Origin: a virus
Virus record (IMG/VR): IMGVR_UViG_3300028840_004318
Span: 1-30,301 of that record
Reading direction: 5' to 3' (one strand)
Length of the DNA stretch: 30,301 nt
Shown here piece by piece: positions 22,035 to 29,253 of the stretch. The notes under the pieces are model-generated. The model did no database searches. It was not told the DNA's origin and was given only the letters and a program-made list of their open reading frames with translations. The translations under genes were made by a program, and so were the position numbers. Every line of letters starts with the position of its first letter. Position 1 is the stretch's first letter.

Positions 22035-22373
22035 TTACACGTCGTCGGTGATGATGATCACCAGGTCGCCGTTTTTGACCGGGAACGTGTCGCGATTGCT
22101 GCTGCCGTCGATCACAACAAAGTACGCGTGGTAGACGCCGGCCGTGTCCACGTCCGCGGCCTGGGGGTTGTACTGCACTTGGCCCGAGGCCTCGTCGGTG
22201 ACCGTCACGTTGGAGGCCGTCTCGGCCACCTTGGTGGTGCCGTCGACGGCGACCATGCGGAACTTGACCGTCAACCCGGTGAGGTTGACGGCCGTCCCAT
22301 CGGGGCGCTGTAGCGTCGCGGCGATCGCCACTTCGGTGTCGCCGACGTGTCGCACCTGGCGTTGAGGGGGCAC
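22035..22373 (-). CDS. 112-aa Ig-like / BppU-N-like structural protein
   Basis: Starts at GTG (VPPQRQVRHVGDTEVAIAATL) with GAGGAG 9 nt upstream. It is beta-rich, with the pattern VNLTGLTVKFRMVAVDGTTKVAE, then SGQVQYNPQAADVDTAGVYHAYFVV and a closing strand DLVIIITDDV. This matches Ig-like domains found at the N-terminus of phage baseplate proteins (BppU-like). Free-standing small versions are common between portal and other structural genes. A virion role is likely; exact location is unknown. Confidence 0.7.
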   Translation of the reverse strand: MPPQRQVRHVGDTEVAIAATLQRPDGTAVNLTGLTVKFRMVAVDGTTKVAETASNVTVTDEASGQVQYNPQAADVDTAGVYHAYFVVIDGSSNRDTFPVKNGDLVIIITDDV

Positions 22374-22379
22374 GGTGGG

Positions 22380-22664
22380 CTACTCCTCGTCCTTGGTTTC
22401 CTCGACCTCTTTCAGGAGCCCCAGCTTGTTGAGCTTGGCGAGCTCCGACGGCAGCAGGGTGTCTGGGGCCTTTGCCCCCTTGCAAAGGCGGCGGCGGATC
22501 TGGGCCCGCACCACCGGGCTCTTCTTGTCGGCCGGGTCGGCGTAGCCGACTTGCAGGACCTCGATGCCCGCGGCCGGCGAGAGCTTGGCCAGGGCCTGGA
22601 GCTCGTCGGGGGCGGTGACGATGGTCGAGAGCTCGATCGTGTCGAGTAGCTTGAAGGTTGCCAT
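22380..22664 (-). CDS. 94-aa protein, unknown
   Basis: I choose MATFKLLDTIELSTIVTAPD at 22664: AGAGGA lies 9 nt upstream, and the frame's upstream part is arginine/proline-rich shadow of the neighbouring gene. Contains a strand-helix start (TAPDELQALAKLSP), a middle part (EVLQVGYADPADKKSPVVRA) and a basic helix (QIRRRLCKG), ending acidic (KEVEETKDEE). No family recognised. It lies within the structural operon upstream of the portal. Confidence 0.7.
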   Translation of the reverse strand: MATFKLLDTIELSTIVTAPDELQALAKLSPAAGIEVLQVGYADPADKKSPVVRAQIRRRLCKGAKAPDTLLPSELAKLNKLGLLKEVEETKDEE

Positions 22665-22710
22665 GGATTCCAGTCCTCTGGTTTGGTGGCGTTTGCGTGG
22701 TGATGACGAC

Positions 22711-23280
22711 CTAGACGCCGTCGTCGGCCGTTGTAAACGTGGCGGTGACCGAGAGCGTGTCGCCCGAGTCGGCGGACTTGTCGCCGCCGGCGAAGGCGCC
22801 CGCCGAGTAGATCTTGGCAGCGCCGCCCTCAACGGCCTTGGTGTTGGCGCTGGCGAGGTAGGCGCCGCCAATCGTCTGCGAGTCGGCGTTGATGGAGAAC
22901 TGCGCCTTGCTTGAGGAGTTGGTGACCGACTGCCCCGAGGCTGCCCCGTTGGGCGTCCAGGTTTGGAGCGTGGCCTCGGTGTAGGCGACGAAGTCTGCGC
23001 CGCCGACTTCCGTCTTGGTCCAGCCGGCCGCCGGCGAGGGTGACGACGCCAGGAGGCCAACGTACCAGGTGGTCGTGTCCCCCTGGCCGGCCAGCGTGGC
23101 GTTGAGTAGCTCGTCGAGCCCCTCGTTGACCACCAGGTTGTCGATCCTCTCGCGCCACTTGAGTCGGCCGTCCGGCCCGCGGCATTCGATCTCCCACACG
23201 CCTTTGACGCGGGCGCCCTCGTGGACCGGGTCGCGCCGTCGCCAGCGCGGAAGCATGCTGCGTAAAGTGTCGAGCATCAT
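22711..23280 (-). CDS. 189-aa beta-rich virion protein, unknown
   Basis: Starts MMLDTLRSMLPRWRRRDPVH; the first ATG overlaps the preceding stop (ATGA). After a basic N-terminus it shows VWEIECRGPDGRLKWRERIDNLVVNEGLDELLNATL and TWYVGLLASSPSP, the pattern of small phage structural proteins with a beta fold (strand, NxVxNEGL helix, then WYxGL). The rest is Ser/Ala/Gly-rich beta. A virion-surface or head-fibre role is an inference from pattern and location between the LamG adhesin and the portal. Confidence 0.7.
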   Translation of the reverse strand: MMLDTLRSMLPRWRRRDPVHEGARVKGVWEIECRGPDGRLKWRERIDNLVVNEGLDELLNATLAGQGDTTTWYVGLLASSPSPAAGWTKTEVGGADFVAYTEATLQTWTPNGAASGQSVTNSSSKAQFSINADSQTIGGAYLASANTKAVEGGAAKIYSAGAFAGGDKSADSGDTLSVTATFTTADDGV

Positions 23281-24800
23281 CGGGATCCTCTCAGTGTGAG
23301 GTTGCTGGAGTCAGTGCCCACCAGGCCCAGGCGCGTGGCGCTGGTGCCCCAGAGGGCCAAGCGGGACGTGTCCGTGCCGGTGAGCGCCAGGCGCGCCACG
23401 GCCGTGGCCAGGCCGGCAACGACTGCGGTGTAGGTATCGCCGGCCAAGACCCCTTCGGTCAGGGTCGCGCGGGCCGACAGGATGGCCGTGGCCGTGTCGC
23501 CGGCCAGGATGCGTTCGCTGTAGAGGGCCAGCGCGGTGAGGTTGTTCGCGAACGTGTCGCCGGCGTCGGTGCCTTCGGAGATCGCCGCGGCGATCAGGCC
23601 CGAGACGATCGTGGCCGAGTAGGCGTCGCCGGCCAGCGCGCCTTCGGTCGCTGCAGCCAGGAAGGACCCGATCACTGAGAGCGCATCGCCGGCCTTCGCA
23701 CCCTCGCTCACAGCTGCCAGGAGTGTGGCCAGGGCGCTGACCTGGTCGCCCGCCTCAGCGCCCTCGGAGACGACTGCCAGGGCCCCGACGATCGCCGTGA
23801 GCTCGTCGCCGGCAAGACTGCCCTCGCTGATGCTCGCCAGGGCCGAGAGGACGCCCGCCAGAGCATCCCCGGCCTTCGCCCCGTCGGTCACCGCCGACAA
23901 ACCCGATAGGGCAACCGCCCACGCGTCGCCGGCGTCCGCACCTTCGGTCACCGCGGCAAGCAGGTCGGCCTCGACCTGGACCGTGTCGCCGGCCTTGGCG
24001 CCTTCGGACAATGCCCCGCTGACCGCGCCTGCCCCAGCGCTGGTCGCCGCAACCCAGAGCGGCAACCGCACGGGCGGACGATAGATCGCCCAAGGGTCGG
24101 CGTAGTCGGCGGCCACCTCGGCGGCAGACAATGCCCTATTGTGGACCAGTACGTTCGCAATCCGGCCAACAAAAAACTGCGATGCCGCAGGCGTTCCGCC
24201 GACCCGAAACGCTTGCATCACAGACGCCGCATCAACAGCACCGCTGCCAGAAATGTAGCCCCCGGCAGCGGCCACGCCGTTGTGGTACAGCGTGTTTGTA
24301 TTCGCAACCGCGTTGTGGACAACCCCGATCTGCTGCCATGTATTGATCGAGACGACCGACGCCGTACTGTCGTAGGTCATTTGTGTCGAGGCGCCGTCGC
24401 CAATCTGGAGCCGCAGCTTGGCACCGTTGAGAGCCAGCCGGTACGCCTCGAACAACGCTACGTCCGAGCCGTATTTGGAGAGCACACCACGGACGCCGGT
24501 AACGCTAGTTGGGCGAATCCAGCACGACATGGAAAAGCTCGCGGTCAAATCAATCGACTTGCTGTAACTGACCGTGACGCGATCATTCGAGCCATCGAAG
24601 TCGAGTGCGAATCCCTGGTCCCAAGCGACAAAATCGCCTGCATCCATATTAGTGAGTGTGCCGTGGTTGCCGTTGGCCGAATAGTCCGACGCTGTCGTCC
24701 CGTCCCCTTCCCACATAGGCAGCGCGAGCGCCAGCCCTTGCGCCAACGGATGGCCCAGGTTGATGCCAGGCGCCCAGATTGGAGGTGCGAGGTGGGGCAT
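23277..24800 (-). CDS. LamG-like adhesin with ten 20-aa repeats
   Basis: A 507-aa protein. Residues about 25-240 form a concanavalin/LamG-like domain (DYSANGNHGTLTNMD, ALDFDGSNDRVTV, FSMSCWIRP, NTWQQIGVVHN, FFVGRIANVLVHNRALSAAEV), a fold that binds glycans. Then follow ten ~20-residue repeats (264-466), consensus V-S-E-G-A-x-A-G-D then hydrophobic helix-like LSALAA, and four shorter copies of R-L-A-L-x-G-T-x-x-x (469-505). The repeats resemble stalk or trimeric-fibre sequences. The LamG coding region (about 24120-24700) is clearly lower in G+C (about 52-62% per line counted) than its surroundings, hinting at separate acquisition. Likely a receptor-binding fibre, placed between terminase and portal. 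Confidence 0.85.
   Translation of the reverse strand: MPHLAPPIWAPGINLGHPLAQGLALALPMWEGDGTTASDYSANGNHGTLTNMDAGDFVAWDQGFALDFDGSNDRVTVSYSKSIDLTASFSMSCWIRPTSVTGVRGVLSKYGSDVALFEAYRLALNGAKLRLQIGDGASTQMTYDSTASVVSINTWQQIGVVHNAVANTNTLYHNGVAAAGGYISGSGAVDAASVMQAFRVGGTPAASQFFVGRIANVLVHNRALSAAEVAADYADPWAIYRPPVRLPLWVAATSAGAGAVSGALSEGAKAGDTVQVEADLLAAVTEGADAGDAWAVALSGLSAVTDGAKAGDALAGVLSALASISEGSLAGDELTAIVGALAVVSEGAEAGDQVSALATLLAAVSEGAKAGDALSVIGSFLAAATEGALAGDAYSATIVSGLIAAAISEGTDAGDTFANNLTALALYSERILAGDTATAILSARATLTEGVLAGDTYTAVVAGLATAVARLALTGTDTSRLALWGTSATRLGLVGTDSSNLTLRGSR
23403..24011. repeat. 60-bp coding repeats of the LamG adhesin stalk
   Basis: Ten consecutive ~60-bp units, each coding for x-S-E-G-A-x-A-G-D plus a hydrophobic stretch. 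Units vary at many third positions, so they are old protein repeats and not a fresh DNA expansion. Two units carry a one- or two-codon insertion. Confidence 0.8.
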
Positions 24801-24810
24801 GGTCTAGTTT

Positions 24811-25242
24811 CTAGCTGGCCAGCGGCACGTCGGCGGTGCGATATTCGACGGTGACGGCGAGCTCTTGGCCGCCGTCGTTGAACACGGCGACCTTGCACTT
24901 GCCGTAGTGGCCCGGGTCCACACTGAACCGCTTTTTGACCGTGTCGTTCTGGACCGGTGTGACGGTGAACGACCATGGGCTGCCTACCGTGGTTTCCTCC
25001 CACTCCTCCGACCCGCCGCCGTCGTCGCCCGTTGCACCGAGGACGTAGATCGTCGCCACGCCGTCGATCGCGCCCGTGTTGTCCTCGACGAGCTTGACGC
25101 CGATCTCGCAGGCGGACTTGCCGTCCAGGTCGATCGCGTCGGACGTTTCGGTCGCGGCATCGGCCAGGGCGTCGTCGTTCCAGTCGCTCGACGACTTTTG
25201 GACGTAGCCCCAGGCGCCCCAGTCGTGTCCGGTGTTGGCCAT
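24811..25242 (-). CDS. 143-aa structural protein, unknown
   Basis: Starts MANTGHDWGAWGYVQKSSSD; the ATG overlaps the previous stop (TAATG). It is acidic and beta-rich (SACEIGVKLVEDNTG, GVATIYVLGATGD, KCKVAVFNDGGQELAVTVEYRTA). No family recognised. It lies directly upstream of the LamG adhesin gene. It may be a virion protein or chaperone partner of that adhesin; this is positional inference. Confidence 0.7.
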   Translation of the reverse strand: MANTGHDWGAWGYVQKSSSDWNDDALADAATETSDAIDLDGKSACEIGVKLVEDNTGAIDGVATIYVLGATGDDGGGSEEWEETTVGSPWSFTVTPVQNDTVKKRFSVDPGHYGKCKVAVFNDGGQELAVTVEYRTADVPLAS

Positions 25243-25676
25243 TAGAGGGTCTCCAAAATGGCTCGGATCTCGCGCAGCCTCGGCACGTCGAGCCCGAGCA
25301 CGTCGAGCCGGCTCCGCTGGTTGTCGGCCAGGGCCTTGATCGCAGCCGCGTCGTCGGTGGTGAGGTCGAGGTCGGGCGAGGCGGCCATCTCGTCGAGCGC
25401 CGCGCGGGTCTCGGGGTGGCCCACGTCGATCCCGGTCGCGGATCGCACGACGGCCAGCATCTCGACCATCAGGGGGTCGACGGCGGCCGCGGCTTGCATG
25501 GACGACGCCAGGCGTCGGGCCACCGCCCGGCCGAGCTCGGCCGCGACGGTCAACACGGTCACGCGGGCCTCGCCCGGATAGCGGAGCACGCGGAGGTCCG
25601 CGAGCACGTCCTCGGCGCCGTCGTCGGCGTAGCCGCGGCCCTCGGGATCGGTCGTCAGTTCGTCTGCTAGTGTCAC
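25242..25676 (-). CDS. About 144-aa soluble phage protein, unknown
   Basis: I use the GTG at 25676 (VTLADELTTDPEGRGYADDG) because GAGGA lies 8 nt upstream; a TTG two codons earlier overlaps the KTSC gene stop and is also possible. It is acidic and mostly helical: DDGAEDVLADLRVLRYPGEA, LGRAVARRLASSMQAAAAVD, and a closing LDVPRLREIRAIL. No recognised motif. It is coupled to the next gene by TAATG. Confidence 0.7.
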   Translation of the reverse strand: MTLADELTTDPEGRGYADDGAEDVLADLRVLRYPGEARVTVLTVAAELGRAVARRLASSMQAAAAVDPLMVEMLAVVRSATGIDVGHPETRAALDEMAASPDLDLTTDDAAAIKALADNQRSRLDVLGLDVPRLREIRAILETL

Positions 25677-25678
25677 GG

Positions 25679-26848
25679 TCAAAATCCTCGATCTGGTTCG
25701 CCGCGGTCCGGCGTGCCGCGGTCCGGTCTGCCTCGATCGATCTCGCCCCAGGGCAGCTCGCCGGCCGCCTCGCTGGGCATGATGCTCGTCATCCAGTCGC
25801 CGCCCACGGTCCGCACGCGGCGCTGGATGAAGTACTCCTGGAGCCGACCCGACTGCGGGTCTTGCCGCACGGTGGCTTTGCGTGGGACGTAGTCGCCCAT
25901 CACGCCCACGAGCTCGTAGTCCTTCTGATGGCCGGACCAGGTCCCCCGGATCCGGAGGTGGTCCCAGATCCAGTCGCCCTTGGAGTTGGCGGCCAGGATC
26001 GACAGGAACTCTTCCGGCGTGACGTTCCTGTACCGGTAGAGCGATCCAGGCCCCCCTCGAGCAGCTCGCCCGTCGAGCCCCTTCTGGCCCTTGATGTAGC
26101 CCAAGAAGCGAACGTAGAGGTACGTCGACTCGATGTCGTAGCCGAAGCTGTGGACGTTCGAGCTCGTGGCCCTGACCATCTCGCCGGTGACGATCGGGTG
26201 ATCGCGCCCGAACCGCTGAGCCGGCCCGTCGGCCATGGGCAAGGGCACCTGCTGGCGGAACTGGCCCTCGTCGTTGAAGGGCGAGATGTCGAAGGGCAGG
26301 CGCCGGCCCCCGCGGGGATCCGCCTTCTGCCCCGGCTCGCCCTCCCAGCTGACCTTGGCCCCCATCTCCTCGAGGAGCTCCTGGGCGGCTGCCCTGCCGC
26401 GCTCGGTCACGGCCTCGCCCTTGCGCCGGGCGTGCTTCGGGGGCAGCACCTCGTAGCCGAAGGCCTGGAGGATACCGATCAGCTGGTCGACCTCGCCCCG
26501 GCCCTGGTTGCCGACCAGGGCCTTGATCATCCGGCCTGCCGGGCCCAGCTCGGCGAGGAAGCGATTCAACAGCTGCTTCATCTCGCCGCTCTCGCGGCTA
26601 TACCGCTCGATCTCCCTCGCGAAGGTGCTGAACTCGGTGCCCCCGAGCTCGCGGATCGCGTCGCGGACGCCGAACCGGCCGAACCGCCTCAGCGCCCTGC
26701 CCATGCCGCCGGACCTGGTGCTTTGCCCCCGCAGCGCGAAGTCGACCTCGCCGAAGAGCTTGCCCGTCGTGGTGTGCGCGAACTCTCGGCGGGCAGCGTC
26801 GAGCACTGCCGCGCCTGCGGTGCGGAATAGGGGGGAATACCAGGGCAT
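25679..26848 (-). CDS. KTSC-domain phage protein with RPDRG repeats
   Basis: A 389-aa protein starting MPWYSPLFRTAGAAVLDAAR. Residues 229-304 match the KTSC domain: SSNVHSFGYDIESTYLYVRF, then YRYRNVTPEEFLSIL, and the end AANSKGDWIWDHLRIRG. KTSC domains occur alone or joined to phage and enzyme domains and are thought to bind nucleic acid or partner proteins. Here a basic N-terminus and a C-terminus with four DRG-containing repeats (DRGRPDRGTPDRGEPDRG, residues 371-388) surround it. It is the first gene behind promoter P1. The ATG has no strong ribosome site. Function unknown. Confidence 0.8.
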   Translation of the reverse strand: MPWYSPLFRTAGAAVLDAARREFAHTTTGKLFGEVDFALRGQSTRSGGMGRALRRFGRFGVRDAIRELGGTEFSTFAREIERYSRESGEMKQLLNRFLAELGPAGRMIKALVGNQGRGEVDQLIGILQAFGYEVLPPKHARRKGEAVTERGRAAAQELLEEMGAKVSWEGEPGQKADPRGGRRLPFDISPFNDEGQFRQQVPLPMADGPAQRFGRDHPIVTGEMVRATSSNVHSFGYDIESTYLYVRFLGYIKGQKGLDGRAARGGPGSLYRYRNVTPEEFLSILAANSKGDWIWDHLRIRGTWSGHQKDYELVGVMGDYVPRKATVRQDPQSGRLQEYFIQRRVRTVGGDWMTSIMPSEAAGELPWGEIDRGRPDRGTPDRGEPDRGF

Positions 26849-26884
26849 GGGGCGACCGTGGACGGGCGTTCAGGTTCGAGCCGG

Positions 26885-26927
26885 ATTGTAGCACGGTCGT
26901 CGTCGGGGCCCGGGTTGTGATGGCCCA
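26885..26927 (-). promoter_or_regulatory. Promoter-like element P1: TGGGCCATCAC, 26 bp, TGCTACAAT
   Basis: On the minus strand TGGGCCATCAC (26927-26917) is followed after 26 bp by TACAAT (26890-26885) with a preceding TGC (extended -10). No credible -35 is seen. It follows the stop of the 62-aa gene by two bases and precedes the KTSC gene by 36 bp. It is the same class as P4. Confidence 0.6.
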
Positions 26928-26929
26928 CC

Positions 26930-27118
26930 TCAGGCTGAGCGCTTGCGTGCGCAGTCACGCAAGTCGCGCCAGTGAACGCCCCATTCGTCGCCGTTGAACT
27001 CAAACTCCACGTCTGTCTCGTGCTCGGCACACAACCGGACCGCTTCGCTCTGAGCCACATCTAGTGGAGTGCCGGGCTGCACCACTGCCACGATCTTGCT
27101 GATGCTCATGATGCTCAT
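26930..27118 (-). CDS. 62-aa small protein, unknown
   Basis: I choose MSIMSISKIVAVVQPGTPLD at 27118: its ATG overlaps the previous stop (ATGA). It has a strand-helix start, an acidic middle (AEHETDVEFEFNGDEWGVHW) and a basic end (RDCARKRSA). No recognised family. Its frame extends upstream, but that part is a shadow of the zinc-ribbon gene. It ends the packaging group. Confidence 0.7.
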   Translation of the reverse strand: MSIMSISKIVAVVQPGTPLDVAQSEAVRLCAEHETDVEFEFNGDEWGVHWRDLRDCARKRSA

Positions 27119-27435
27119 GCCACCTTGTCCCTCTGCAGGATCCCTCCGGCGGCCCTGGCGTCGCACGCGGGGCAGGGGGCCAAGGTGACCCACACCGCGC
27201 GGTCGGCCGCCCGTGAGCACCCTCGGCACTGGTACTGGTCGACCTCGACCGGACCGCCCTCGTCCTCGGGATCCTCCGGCTCGGGCGGCAGCGGCCGCTT
27301 TACCTCACGATCGCGGACCCTGGCCGCGGTCTTTCGATGGCAGATCCCCTGCCTGGCGATCTCCCTGAGCGGCACACCCTGGGCCAACAGGGCCTTGATC
27401 TGCTCCTCGACGTCGATTGGGATGGGGACTCCCAT
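27115..27435 (-). CDS. HTH plus zinc-ribbon protein
   Basis: A 106-aa protein starting MGVPIPIDVEEQIKALLAQG, with AAAGGAGG 10 nt before the ATG. Residues about 8-42 form a helix-turn-helix (EEQIKALLAQGVPLREIARQ...RKTAARVRDRE) of the type seen in transposase/resolvase and phage regulator N-termini. An acidic linker (PEPEDPEDEGG) leads to a zinc ribbon C70-x2-C73 and C88-x2-C91. It sits directly downstream of the terminase large subunit, so it may be a regulator or a packaging-site binding protein; nothing in the sequence decides. Confidence 0.75.
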   Translation of the reverse strand: MGVPIPIDVEEQIKALLAQGVPLREIARQGICHRKTAARVRDREVKRPLPPEPEDPEDEGGPVEVDQYQCRGCSRAADRAVWVTLAPCPACDARAAGGILQRDKVA

Positions 27436-27462
27436 ACAGCCTGTGCCTCCTTTCGTGGGTCG

Positions 27463-29157
27463 TCACTTCGCGGGGCGCTGCCAGCCGCCGCGACCGCGGT
27501 CGAGCTGGATGCCCTGCCGGTCCTTGCCGATCTGCGCCCGGTGGTCGACCGACTTGGGTGATTCGCCCCGCTGCCGGGTCGGCGAGTAGACGAGGTAGCG
27601 GAGCGCGTCGACCGTGTCGTCGGCTCGCTTCAGTGGCTCCGGTCGTGCCACCTGCGGGTTGAGGACGCCGCCGTCGTGCGGCTCGCGGCCTTTCTTCCAC
27701 CGGTACTTGCGGAACTCCTCGATCAGGTGAACGCACCTGGGATGGATGTAGATCCGCGGCCTGCCCGTGTAGGGGTGGATCTTCAAGAGGCTGCGGACCG
27801 TGTTGATGCCGTCGTAGACGTCGTTCGACGCCGGGGCCATCTGGATCCCGTAGCGTGTGAAGCTCTGCATCTCCCCCGGCCTCGACGGGTCGCCGAAGGT
27901 GTAGCCGAAGGTATCCTCCGGCCGCAGCGTGTGGTTGCTGCCTGGCTCACGCAAGTAGCGGTCGAGCCACTCGACTCGTCCGAGGGTCGTGTTGTCAAGC
28001 TCCGTGAGCCTCTCTCGCACGAGCTCGCAGAACCGGCGGAGGATCGGGTCATCGGATTGCCAGACGTGCAGGGGCGGCGGCCAGCCCCACAGGAGCGACC
28101 GGGCCATGATCTCGACGGCGTGGTCGATCGTGATCCGGGTCTGGTCCGCCGACCAGTACTCGTCGTAGATGTGCCACTCGCCGATCGCGTCGGTGTAGCC
28201 CCAGACGCACGTCTGCGGGTGCTCCTCCGATGCCCCCCAGTCGATCGCCCGCATGTGCTCGACGCCCGGCGGGAACGTGATCGGCTCCGCGTCGACGTGG
28301 ACGGCCTGGTTGAACGAGGGGTAGATGCACCCCGCGAACGTGGCCAAAGCCCCGGTCATGCGGGTCTGGAGCAGCTCGTCGGGCACCGTGGCGAAGAACT
28401 GCTCGTACCAGCCGTCGGCCAGGTTGGCCTTGTTGCACGCCGTGTTGGCGCGGTAGAACCGCCACCCCTCCGGCGGATCGTCCATGACCTTCTCGATCCA
28501 GATGCAGAGCTCCGGGTCGATCGGCGTGAACTCGGAAAACTGTCCGCCGTGGAACATCGTGTCGCGGCAGCCCCGGAGCACTTCGAGGAAGATCGAGAGG
28601 GGGAACTGCTCACTGAACCAGAAGCCGCCGATCGAGCGGGCCTGCATGCTGCGGCGGCCCTGCTTGTATGACTTGAAGTGCAGTGACCAGTTCTTGCCGG
28701 GCCGGCCTGGCCATGGCTTCAAGGGCACGACGAACGGAAAGCCCTGCTTCGAGTCGTACCAGCGGATCCCGTCCCAGTCGATCTCGCACTCGGGGATGTG
28801 CCGGTGGCCCCAGAGCTTCTCGGACCAACAGGTCCCCATCACCTGGTCGTAGGTGTCCGAGATGACCCAGAAGGGCGTGTTCTCGCGGGGCGGCGGCTGC
28901 CGGCGGAGCACGAAATCCGCCGTCTTGTATGCGGCGGCCTCGGTGGTCCCTGAGGCGTTTCCCCCAATGAGGAAGGAGACGGGGTCTTGGCCGTAGCAGA
29001 AGCCGGCCTGCTCGTCGAAATCCTCGGGCCGGTCCTCTCGGGGCACGAAGGTGGCCCAGCAGCTCTCCCTGGCCTCGAGCCACGCGGCCAGCGTGGGATC
29101 GGTCGCCAGGACCGCCGCGGCCTCCTCGTGCAGGTCAGGAGGGATCGTCGCACTCAT
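27463..29157 (-). CDS. Terminase large subunit with altered ATPase motifs
   Basis: A 564-aa protein from MSATIPPDLHEEAAAVLATD; GAGG lies 6 nt upstream of this ATG, while the earlier start would be a TTG. The packaging ATPase/nuclease layout is clear. The P-loop is GGNASGTTE (65-73), with Thr71 where Lys is expected. Walker B is GGFWFSEQF (177-185), with Ser182 where Asp is usual; the catalytic Glu (E183) is kept. A coupling-like FTPID (210-214) follows. The nuclease has RAIDWG with D306, SDDP (369-371) and RADDTVDALRY (511-521). It should cut and pump DNA into procapsids, but the ATPase motifs are non-canonical. It follows the small subunit gene after an 84-nt structured gap. Confidence 0.9.
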   Translation of the reverse strand: MSATIPPDLHEEAAAVLATDPTLAAWLEARESCWATFVPREDRPEDFDEQAGFCYGQDPVSFLIGGNASGTTEAAAYKTADFVLRRQPPPRENTPFWVISDTYDQVMGTCWSEKLWGHRHIPECEIDWDGIRWYDSKQGFPFVVPLKPWPGRPGKNWSLHFKSYKQGRRSMQARSIGGFWFSEQFPLSIFLEVLRGCRDTMFHGGQFSEFTPIDPELCIWIEKVMDDPPEGWRFYRANTACNKANLADGWYEQFFATVPDELLQTRMTGALATFAGCIYPSFNQAVHVDAEPITFPPGVEHMRAIDWGASEEHPQTCVWGYTDAIGEWHIYDEYWSADQTRITIDHAVEIMARSLLWGWPPPLHVWQSDDPILRRFCELVRERLTELDNTTLGRVEWLDRYLREPGSNHTLRPEDTFGYTFGDPSRPGEMQSFTRYGIQMAPASNDVYDGINTVRSLLKIHPYTGRPRIYIHPRCVHLIEEFRKYRWKKGREPHDGGVLNPQVARPEPLKRADDTVDALRYLVYSPTRQRGESPKSVDHRAQIGKDRQGIQLDRGRGGWQRPAK

Positions 29158-29161
29158 TCGT

Positions 29162-29248
29162 CGCCTCAAACCCTCGCCCGCAGTCTGTAAAACCCCAAGT
29201 CGCTTCAGGCCCCTGGTTTAGAGGCGAGTTTTACGGACGGTTTTACAG
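29162..29248. repeat. Nested inverted repeats between terminase genes
   Basis: A perfect 10-bp pair CTGTAAAACC (29185-29194) / GGTTTTACAG (29239-29248), and an imperfect pair CGCCTCAAACC (29162-29172) / GGTTTAGAGGCG (29215-29226), interleave with it. A further GTTTTAC copy lies at 29228-29234. The region is more A/T-rich than its surroundings. It could be a regulatory or packaging-recognition site; there is no direct evidence for either. Confidence 0.5.
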
Positions 29249-29253
29249 CAGGC

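Noticed and set aside
19085-22051. 988-codon plus-strand open frame
   Set aside because: Mirror of the portal gene caused by high G+C third positions; the portal frame has recognisable domains and the opposite strand does not.
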